From contig NC_049987.1 of assembly GCF_000003815.2 (NCBI RefSeq), positions 16,964,465 through 17,028,464 on the forward strand: a stretch of 64,000 nt of DNA. The letters are read 5' to 3'. Position 1 is the stretch's first letter; every line of letters starts with the position of its first letter. Shown piece by piece: positions 57,101 to 64,000 of this stretch. Origin of the DNA: Branchiostoma floridae (taxonomy: Eukaryota; Chordata; Leptocardii; Amphioxiformes; Branchiostomatidae). Under the pieces are notes generated by a model. The model worked only from the letters and a program-made list of their open reading frames with translations, had not been told where the DNA came from and searched no databases. Position numbers and translations under genes: made by a program.

Positions 57101-59999
57101 AATGTCCTTACACCAGTGACCAAATTCCCAGGGATCTCAGCATACAAAAAAGTCAAGGACTTAAAGGACATCACGAAAGACAAAATCACTTGGAAGGATC
57201 TCAACTTTGTATTACTACATGTGTACTAGTATGTAGATGATTTAAGACTCAATGCATCTGACATCGGAGTCAAATGTATAAATAATTCAATCGTAACTAG
57301 TCCTTGTGCTTGTCAAAGTAGTGTTTTTCACCAATCTATTATGATGCACATACAGCTCAGCTAGCTTATTATCTACAATAACTGACACTTTGATCACATC
57401 ATAACTAGTCCTTGTGCTTGTCAAAGTAGTGTTTTTCACCAATCAAAGATGCACATACAGCTCAGCTAGCTTATTATCTACAATAACTGACACTTTGATC
57501 ACCTCAATGTTAGGCACCCTACGACTTAGGGCATGACACTGGTTCTTCTTAATTCTTTCTTGATTCATACTGAAAACTACAAGGTCTGTGTAGGTGGTAC
57601 TCCCGCAGAGCTTGTGATGTCATAGCTGGGAGCCAAGGGATCTTGTTTAATAACAAAAGGTCAGAACTGCAGGATTTGGTCGCATCTCTGAAGACATCAC
57701 AGGCTACATGTGTTGGAGTCAATATTGTGGAGCTTAAGACATTTCTTCTTGCCTTGTACTGTAGTTCATAACTTGCAGAGGAAGTGTTTTTTTTAGAAAG
57801 AACTATCTTGCCCCGGCCTTATGCTTTTGAAGCTACGGTAGATTCCGTGAAGTTTGCTGGGATTTAATTTGTCAGAGAAAACAGTGTTGGCAGCGTTTTT
57901 TGTTTGCAGTTGAAACAAGTTAGCAGGCCAACAGAAGATAGGATCTGCTTGGAGATTAAAATGTTGCTCTTTTTCCAAGACAAACCTGTGGATACAAACA
58001 TTGTTATTGTTGTTTTTCCGCAGACCCATCAGTACCTGTACTTCTCCTGCCATAGGAATGGCAGCAGTAAGCCTCACGTCAAGCCGGAGGTCCTTGCCAA
58101 GCCCAGGAAACGGTACCAGAAACATTCTCATCAACTTTTAAAAAAATTGATATTTGGGGTAATATGACAAATATGTAGGCAATGGGGCTTAAAGTAGACA
58201 ACTGTTTTCTGATTTTTATGTTTTGTTTTTGCATAAAGTTTTGTATCTGCCATGCCTTTCTTTTGCTGTTGTCTTTTTTTAAATGAATAAAGAAAGATTG
58301 CAAAAAAAAAACAATGACATCTCTAACTTATAGTAGTATACATTTGTACACTGCATGGCTTGAAAAAATGGCTTCGATCAAGTCACTTTTTTTGTGTACC
58401 TAAAATTGGAGCTATGGTGACATATTCCTAGTATGAAAAAACATTTCAAAACCCTGTCTTTGTAATGAATTTTGGACTGCCCTGTCCATTTTCCATAACA
58501 ATATTCCATCAGAAATAGATGTATCTTTTGTCTTTAATTGCATTTTGAAAAGTGGATGAGACCTAAGTGTGAACTGATACTTGTTACCTCAAGTACCGGC
58601 CTTTCAAAGGGTCGCAATTTAATCCATAAAACAACTGGATTTCATCTATTAGGCAAGTACTCTTCAGTACTTGGTGTATAAGTCCAAACGATTTTTCTTT
58701 GCTAAGTACTTATCTTAATGGTACCGTAGGTAGTGGCAAGTATTTTCAATAAAACTCATAGTCGTTAGGAAGTTACAACGATCACTTTACCTGCATACTC
58801 TACCTCTGACAGCCTCCTGCTATCGGTCATTCTTTTTTTCACATATAATTTGAGGAGCCTAACTTAAAGATATTTTGGGGAGAGCTCATCTTTGTAGGTA
58901 CACCGGTGCAATAGTCTAGTGGGTAAAGTGCTTGCTTTGTATTTGGGAAGTAGCAGGTTAATTAGATTCCAACTGGATCAAAGACATGAGAAATGGTTAA
59001 TAATGCTTTCTTTGTGTAGTACTCAGTACTTATCAAAAAGAGCATGGGAGTTAAACACACACCACTACCAGTGGGCACTAGTACTGTCTTATTCACCTAA
59101 AGGTGAAGTAGAACTTTGTTTCCTGTAAATAAGTGATTTTGCAGAAATTCTTTTTATGATCTAAGTTGCTTGAAATTTTGGGTTTTGTTTTAACACCACG
59201 AACAACCACAAACAGATCAAATAACAAATGAAAAAGTATAATACTAGTAAGTAGTGTACACAGGCTGAAAACTTTCTGTAACATGACACTTTGGATACAT
59301 CAGTCAGCCAGATACATCATCTATGCAATTATGAATAAAAAATATGCAGCAAGTCTTAGCTATTTAGTTATTACGAGACAGGCGCGGAAGGTTGGAGGTT
59401 CGTCCGTGAGATTAATTTAGCCTTTGAAAATTTGAGGTAGAAATGGGACATTTTGAAACACAATACCATAAAATGAATATAGGGGTGATTTCTGAAATCA
59501 TTACTTGCTGCATTTTTTTTTATCTATAAATGCATAAACAATGTATCCAGAGCACCACATAAGGTCGTTGCTCCATGTACAAGTGCATATTAGAGTCATT
59601 TGAGGTGTTTAGGCAGATACATTTACTTGCTAGTCCACGGGTAGTAGTGACACTGTGTTTAACTACCATTATTATCGATTCACCTTTCTCATATGCATCA
59701 CATGTACATATAAGGGTACATTTTCTCAAGTCTTAAGCTTAGTTTTAAAAGGGTTGACCCTAGGACCCCCTGAACACTAAAGCAGCACTCTATCTCCTTA
59801 GTTTGGCTAATGCACACCCAGTCTGGTACTTTGATCTCTATAATAGAGTCTATAATTGACGCACTATTACATTTTATTCCATTAAAGTTTGACTTCAATG
59901 TTTCTCCAGACGGAAACCACGCGGCTCAGTCAAACTCAATTCCGTCTGTCTGGCCAGGATGTCAGCTAAGATTGCAACGAGTGGTGAGGTTACAGTCAG
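54072..59999 (+). CDS. C2H2 zinc-finger protein with WK..EE/CHRNG domain, partial (five exons, 3' end outside)
   Basis: Five exons join in phase to 1451 nt, about 483 residues. Residues 1-310 are rich in Ser, Thr, Val, Ala and Gln and resemble a transactivation region. Two C2H2 fingers follow (from about residue 326): C-x2-C...H-x4-H, then a C-x4-C...H-x4-H finger. Next comes FDSVDQFMTWKRQEEAVTGA, then YLYFSCHRNGSSK, then RKPRGSVKLNSVCLARMSAK. This F..F..WK..EE / C(H/N)R.G / GS.K...VC.A layout occurs in many invertebrate proteins related to MULE/FAR1-type transposase DNA-binding regions; that link is from memory of the pattern, not a search. Probably a nuclear DNA-binding protein. The expected GH-type end of the domain is not found before the window edge. 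Confidence 0.75.
54158..54713 (+). other. intron of the zinc-finger gene
   Basis: AT-rich, no features recognised. Confidence 0.7.
54714..55785 (+). CDS. zinc-finger gene, coding exon 2 (main exon)
   Basis: 1072 nt, phase 2 to 0, after acceptor TTCTGTTACAG. Begins RQALETLINLQNSFLSNF. Contains the Ser/Thr/Val/Gln-rich region and both C2H2 fingers: CHVCEKVFCSSQSMLRHLRV and CAVPGCSASYRCVRELVTHY. Donor GAG|GTAAAT. High GC and long open frame. Confidence 0.9.
55786..56763 (+). other. intron of the zinc-finger gene
   Basis: AT-rich. A 17-bp motif CCCCTGGGCATGGGGAC occurs twice, 30 bp apart, at about 56114 and 56144. Nothing else recognised. Confidence 0.7.
56764..56877 (+). CDS. zinc-finger gene, coding exon 3
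   Basis: 38 codons, phase 0 to 0. Encodes VEDLTFDSVDQFMTWKRQEE then AVTGAKFPKSTGSSKSSK. Acceptor AACCCCCCAG, donor GTGAGC. F-x-S-x-x-x-F-x-x-W-K is the family signature. Confidence 0.88.
56878..58023 (+). other. intron of the zinc-finger gene, with a tandem duplication
   Basis: Contains the 108-bp tandem duplication at 57294-57505. Confidence 0.7.
57294..57505. repeat. tandem duplication, about 108-bp unit, two copies
   Basis: TAACTAGTCCTTGTGCTTGT starts both units (57294 and 57402). The copies differ by a few bases, with a short indel after CACCAATC. High identity indicates a recent event. Confidence 0.9.
58024..58112 (+). CDS. zinc-finger gene, coding exon 4
   Basis: 89 nt, phase 0 to 2, after TTTTTCCGCAG. 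Encodes THQYLYFSCHRNGSSKPHVK then PEVLAKPRKR. Y-x-Y-F-x-C-H-R-x-G is the second conserved part of the domain. Confidence 0.88.
58904..58976 (+). repeat. tRNA-like (SINE-type) sequence
   Basis: TAGTCTAGTGGGTAAAGTGC matches a tRNA A-box region. GCAGGTTAATTAGATTCC resembles a degenerate B-box with an insertion. No cloverleaf is maintained, so it is a tRNA-derived repeat remnant rather than a tRNA gene. Confidence 0.4.
59185..59360 (+). repeat. dispersed repeat, copy 2
   Basis: AACACCACGAACAACCACAA, then ATTATGAATAAAAAATATGC and AGCAAGTC, in the same order as at 44566-44790. Divergent. Confidence 0.5.
59500..59640 (-). repeat. dispersed repeat, copy 3 (inverted)
   Basis: Read on the minus strand: CTGCCTAAACACCTCAAATG, ACTCTAATATGCAC, GTGGTGCTCTGGATACATTG, ATAAAAAAAATGCAGCAAGT. 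Matches 44575-44740 without the minisatellite. Forms an inverted pair with 59185-59360. Confidence 0.6.
59910..59999 (+). CDS. zinc-finger gene, coding exon 5
   Basis: 90 nt, phase 2 to 2, after TGTTTCTCCAG. Encodes RKPRGSVKLNSVCLARMSAK then IATSGEVTV before AG|GTGGGT. GSxKxNxVCxAxM fits the third part of the domain. A second possible donor lies earlier (AGTG|GTGAGG), so the end is less certain than the start. Confidence 0.7.
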
Positions 60000-60765
60000 G
60001 TGGGTTGTACTGTTTAACTCTTTAAAGTTTTGCGGTAGTTTTGCAACAGCCTTGGTTCACATTGCTGTTTTGTTTTCCCCTTTTTTGCCCTCTTCATTAG
60101 AGCAGCCCAAAATATTTGCTTATTGTCATTTGTATTGTTTTTGATAGTACAGTTTAATTATGACATTGCTTGAGTATATTGGTGGTATGTGCAAAGAGAT
60201 CTACCCGATCTTGACACAGACATAAGTTTCAATAATTTTGACATATAACTGTGTTACTCTCAATTTCTCAAAGTGTGCTCAACAGCAGGTGCTATTTAGA
60301 CCACATATTTATGAATTTGTTTATTTGAATTCATCATCACTTAGTGAAAGAGGGGACAAAATAGGTGCAAATGCACCTTTGCAGATTGCCCTCCCACACA
60401 TAAAAAATTTAACTGTGCAATAACATTGCAATAGCAACAAACATGTATATCAATGAATATACGGGGCCTATAGAATAGCAAGCATAGTCAATATATTGAT
60501 ATACAAGATGCAAAAACTTAGTGTGGCCTTAATGACGCTACACAGGAACTATATTGTACACCCACATGAGGTGGACCATGTTGGCATCCATGGTAGGCAG
60601 ACAGGAAGGGTTAGGCGACCCGTCTGCCTGGCCTGCACTTGGGTTTTTAAGGTGAAGGAGGGGTGTGCACTTCCTTCTCCACCCTTTCGTCTACATGTAC
60701 TGGCGCTCTAAGTTCTCCAGGGGTACCAGTATGCAACGTGTAAGACGGCCAGAGCAGATGCAGGT
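60000..60765 (+). other. intron sequence between the last visible exon and the retrotransposon
   Basis: AT-rich to about 60540. It then turns GC-richer with a hairpin (GGCAGAC ... GTCTGCC near 60596-60630). This part may be flanking DNA or 3' sequence of the RTE element. Confidence 0.5.
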
Positions 60766-60789
60766 TTACCTACCTACCTACCTACCTAG
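60766..60789. repeat. (CTAC/TAGG)n at the 3' end of the RTE element
   Basis: Tandem CTAC units on the plus strand, which read TAGG on the minus strand. The reverse-transcriptase stop codon TAG at 60784-60782 lies inside the repeat, leaving almost no 3'UTR. Short terminal tandem repeats instead of poly(A) are typical of RTE-clade elements. Confidence 0.7.
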
Positions 60790-62689
60790 TCCCTTGACCT
60801 CCAGGTCGTTGGGGGGACAAGGTAGACATGAAGATCGAGATTTGCCTCCAGGTTCTTCTTTCCCTAGCCAAGGTTAGTCTCTCCTGTAGGCTGAGGCCCG
60901 TCCAGTCAGTGATGTTGTCCTGCCAAGCTTTGCGTTGACGTCCGCGATGACGCCCTCCCTCTACTGTTCCCTGCAGGATTGTCTTGGCCAGGTTGTTGTG
61001 TCTGGTAACATGCCCAAACCATTGCAGTTTGCGTCTTTTAACTGTCCCTAAGATTGGTTCTTGAGGGCCAACAAGACCGCGTACCTGTTCCCTCACATAC
61101 TCGTTTGTGATGTGTTCATAGTACGAGATGTGAAGTACCTTCCGCATGCACTTCATCTCAAAGGCTTGGAATTTCCTCTCTGTGGATGCCAGTAGCGTCC
61201 AGGTCTCACACCCATACAACAGTATGGACACAACTAGGGTCTTGTAGAGCTTGTACTTGACAGTAAAGCTGATGTTGTTGGATTTCCAGATCCTGGACAG
61301 ACGAGCCATTGCAGATGTTGCCATGGCAATCCTCTTCTGTACTTCTGTCCGACTGGTACCATCCTTTGTAATAGACCCTCCCAGATATGTAAATGTGTCC
61401 ACCTCTTCCAGTTGTTCCCCATTCATGAAGATGACCGCATGTGTTTCGTCCCTGCTGTTCACCATCACCTTGCTTTTCTCGGTGCTGACCTCCATGCCAA
61501 ACGACCCAGTACTCTGTGTTAACTTGTCTGTAAGGTCTTGGAGTTCAGTGTTGTTACCAGCGAGAAGGTCGATGTCATCTGCGAAGCGGAGGTTACAGAT
61601 GCGTCTGCCACCAATAGAGATGGAGGTGTGATGATCATACAGTGTGTCCTGCATGATCTTCTCCAAGTACAGGTTAAACAAGACTGGCGAAAGCAAGCAT
61701 CCCTGGCGAACCCCGACTGTTGTCCTGAAGAATTCCCCCACTTTGTTGTTGAGGAACACTGCACTAGACGCCCTCTCGTACAAAGCTTCGATGGTCTGTA
61801 TAAGGCCCTCTTCGACTCCAAAACCTCTCAAGACCCACCATAAGCCGTCATGCCACACTCTATCAAAGGCCTTTTTAAAGTCGATAAAGTTGTGATAAAG
61901 GTCTTGTTGGTGCTGCATGTGTTTTTCAATGATGAGCCGACAGTTAAAAATTTGCTCAATGGTGCTCCGACCCGGCCTAAAGCCAGCTTGCTCTTCTGCT
62001 AGTAGTTCTTCTGCTTTAGACTCAAGCCTCTTCAAGATCACTTTGAGAAGTATCTTGCTTGGATGGCTGATCAGACTGATGGTTCTGTAGTTTTGGCAGA
62101 GACGCGTATTCCCCTTCTTGGGCAGGGGAATGACTAGCGACTGTGTCCATTCCTTGGGCCACTTCTTCTGCTGCCAAATCTTCTGACATAGCTCAAAGTA
62201 CTTGTCCACCACCACTTCACCACCATGCTTCAGCAGCTCTGCAGGAATGTTGTCAATTCCTGGGGATTTGCCTGGCTTCATGTTGCGCACTGCATCCACT
62301 ACCTCATCCCTTAGGATTGGGAGGTCTTCTGGGACTCTCTCCGCCCAAGGGGGGTTGTTCAGCTTTGCTGTGTCAGGTTGAAGTTCGTAGTTGTAGAGCT
62401 TATCACAGTACTCTGTCCACCGGTTGAGGACGGCCGTGCTTTCTGTCAAAAGGTTTCCACTACTGTCCTCGATCACCGTGGCCCTGGGTTGTTGTGTCCT
62501 TGTGAGAGTTTTAAGTGTCTCATAAGCCTTCTGGCTGTTCCCTGAAGCCATCCCATGCTGTATTTCTGTACACAGGTCTTCTATCCACTTCTCCTTGGCT
62601 TCTCTCATCTTCCTCCTGACTGTCGGTACTGTTCTGCATTTTCCTGACTGGTGCACTTCTGCTGTCTGAGCTCCCTTCTTCTGTCGCAC
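60782..62689 (-). pseudogene. RTE reverse transcriptase region
   Basis: Open frame of about 635 codons. RT signatures in order: SLVIPLPKKGNTRLCQNYRT, AGFRPGRSTIEQIF, FIDFKKAFDRVWH (motif A Asp), GVRQGCLLSPVLFNLYLE, RFADDIDLLAG (motif C, FADD catalytic pair), VDTFTYLGGSITKDG. The C-terminus has LLYGCETWTLL, RRKLQWFGHVTRH and GGRHRGRQRKAWQDNI. The first about 22 codons of the open frame are out of frame relative to the endonuclease part. True translation would come from the upstream endonuclease frame, which ends prematurely at 62605. It is an insertion remnant rather than a host gene. Confidence 0.9.
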
Positions 62690-63909
62690 AAATCAAGAAT
62701 GTCATCAGACACCCAAGGCTTGTTCTTCTTCCTGTGTCTTCCCAGAGTCTCTTCTGCTGTGGACAGCAGCACCTCCTTGATGTTCCCTGCAAGCTCGTCC
62801 ACGTCAGTGTCATGGACGTTGAGTGCTGCGAACTTTCCACCTATTTGTGCCTGGAACATCTCTACCACCTCTGGGTCCTTCAGCTTCTCAAGGTTAAACC
62901 TGATACGGGGGTTCCTAGGACAGCGCTGGCACTTCAGTCTCAGTTTGAGTGTAGTTAGCACCAGATCATGGTCGCTTCCTATGTCCGCGCCAGGATAGGT
63001 CCTTGTGCGTGATCTGTTGATGCTGGACTTGAAGCGTTGTGGAGTTAAGATGTAGTCTATCTGGTTGTGTACTTGGCCGTTGGGAGCGTGCCACGTAGTG
63101 CGTCTAGACAGCTTGTGGGGAAATAAGGTGTTGGTGAGGGTCAGTCGCTGCTGCTGTGCGAACTCCAGTAGTCTTAGTCCCCTGTCATTTGTCTCCCCGA
63201 CACCGTATTGTCCTACCGTCCCTGCCCAGTGTTGATATGCATCTGTGCCTACCTTGGCATTCCAGTCTCCCTGAACTACAAGTAAGTCTTTCTTTGGTGC
63301 CTTCTCTTTGGTGTTCTCTAGTTCCTCATAGAACTGCTCTACTTGTTCATCTTCATGGTCTGTGGTAGGTGCATAAACCTGGATAATGGTGATATTGTGT
63401 GGCTTGGCAGAAATCCGGATTGAGATAACTCGACTGGAGACTGGCGTACAGCTGATAACACAATTGCTAATCTCATTCCTGACAATAAATGCAACTCCAT
63501 GCCGGTGCTGTTTTTCCTCCCCACTGTACCAGATCTTATGTCCTTCTTCTGTTGTAGTTTCACCAAAGCCTGTCCACCTAACTTCAGCAAGGCCAAGAAT
63601 ATCCCATGTGTAACGATCTAGCTCATGTGTAAGTTCTTCCAGTCTACCACAGGCATGTAGAGTACGAACATTCCAAGTTCCGATAACTGTACCTTCTGTT
63701 GGAAGTTTGATGGCAGGTTGTGCAGTTGTACCTCTGTTATTTCCTTCCTGGGCTAAACCGATGCTGTGCTTGGCTGATGACATGTCCGGTTGCCTTTCTC
63801 TTCTCTCTGTCTTCTGTCTACCTTGTCCTTTCACTGGGCTTCTACAAAAACTTGGTGGCGCCAATCTCCTCTCCAAGTTGGGTTTTCCAGAGTTTTCCTT
63901 CTCCGTCAA
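62605..63909 (-). pseudogene. RTE apurinic endonuclease (EEP) region
   Basis: 434 codons from ATG at 63909. Exonuclease-endonuclease-phosphatase fold: GTWNVRTLHACGR (metal-binding Asn), LAEVRWTGFG (Glu), VIQ-type VYAPTTD, VVQGDWNAKVG (Asp and Asn), NQIDYIL, and IGSDHDLVL (Ser-Asp-His). All catalytic residues are present. Database entries called craniofacial development protein 2-like are usually this domain. The frame ends at a TGA just after AEQYRQSGGR because of a one-base shift; the RT part continues in the neighbouring frame. Confidence 0.9.
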
Positions 63910-64000
63910 GGGTTAGGGTCGCGTTGGTAATCCAGTACAAATGAAAAGAACGTTTGAAAGTAAAAGCAGAAATAGCCAACTCCCACATGCGGTAGGGTGG

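Larger units (their letters stand above)
58113..59909 (+). other. intron of the zinc-finger gene with SINE-like and inverted repeats
   Basis: Holds a tRNA-like SINE fragment (58904-58976) and two inverted copies of a dispersed repeat (59185-59360 and 59500-59640). Confidence 0.65.
60766..63915 (-). mobile_element. RTE/BovB-type non-LTR retrotransposon, near full length, one frameshift
   Basis: About 3.15 kb with an AP-endonuclease followed by a reverse transcriptase on the minus strand, antisense to the zinc-finger gene. It sits after that gene's last visible exon. Endonuclease phrases such as TIIQVYAPTTDHEDEQVEQF and the WFGHVTRH C-terminal region match RTE/BovB proteins. The coding region is interrupted by a single frame change near 62625, so this copy is probably inactive. 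The 5' end is not defined; GC content drops near 63920. Confidence 0.88.

Noticed and set aside
58904-58976. Functional tRNA gene
   Set aside because: The B-box is interrupted and acceptor-stem pairing is absent, so it is only a tRNA-derived remnant.
61251-61895. Open frames of up to 126 codons on the plus strand across the retrotransposon
   Set aside because: They are antisense shadows of the reverse-transcriptase frame and show no protein-like motifs.
1-64000. CRISPR arrays, bacterial operons or rRNA genes
   Set aside because: The tandem repeats are simple minisatellites without unique spacers, and the genes are spliced eukaryotic genes.

Overview
The window is metazoan nuclear DNA: AT-rich, with short coding exons separated by long introns, GT-AG splice sites and many small inverted-repeat transposons. 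The best guess for the organism is a cephalochordate (amphioxus, Branchiostoma-like). This rests on a chordate-grade afadin gene, the intron sizes and the mix of repeats. Another invertebrate deuterostome is not excluded. No bacterial features (operons, Shine-Dalgarno sites, CRISPR) are present.

Layout. (1) Positions 20-111 look like the last coding exon of an unidentified plus-strand gene, followed by a 3'UTR with three AATAAA signals by 677. (2) Most of the window, 52465 down to 8214 on the minus strand, is one gene: afadin (AFDN / Drosophila canoe), the F-actin- and nectin-binding scaffold of adherens junctions. I traced 24 exons with consistent phase, counting the low-confidence junction exon at 15932-15987. 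They encode about 1048 residues: N-terminus, Ras-association domain 1, a lysine-rich linker, Ras-association domain 2, FHA, DIL (dilute) and the first part of the PDZ domain. The rest of the PDZ domain and the C-terminal tail are not recognisable in the remaining 8.2 kb. (3) Afadin exon 1 (ATG at 52465, overlapping a YY1-type motif) lies head-to-head, 1.6 kb away, with a plus-strand gene whose exons run from 54072 to 59999. This second gene encodes a protein with a Ser/Thr/Val/Gln-rich N-terminus, two C2H2 zinc fingers and an F..F..WK..EE / CHRNG-type domain. It is incomplete at the right edge. (4) Positions 60766-63915 hold a nearly complete RTE/BovB-type non-LTR retrotransposon on the minus strand. 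It has an apurinic endonuclease and a reverse transcriptase, split by one frameshift, and its stop codon sits in a terminal TAGG repeat.

The most interesting content is the set of apparently unannotated alternative exons inside afadin. These are a partly duplicated exon repeating the VQLPPG start of the RA2 exon, an 18-nt microexon, a 51-nt cassette before the FHA exon, and two competing exons of identical 2-to-1 phase at the single DIL junction that the confident exons leave unbridged. A coding-like block of unknown identity also lies in that intron. The introns carry several families of small inverted-repeat transposons (TA-, TTAA- and CAGGG-ended), a palindromic CCGTCAATTGACGG repeat, minisatellites, and a consensus RFX X-box in a GC-rich island at about 5.6 kb.
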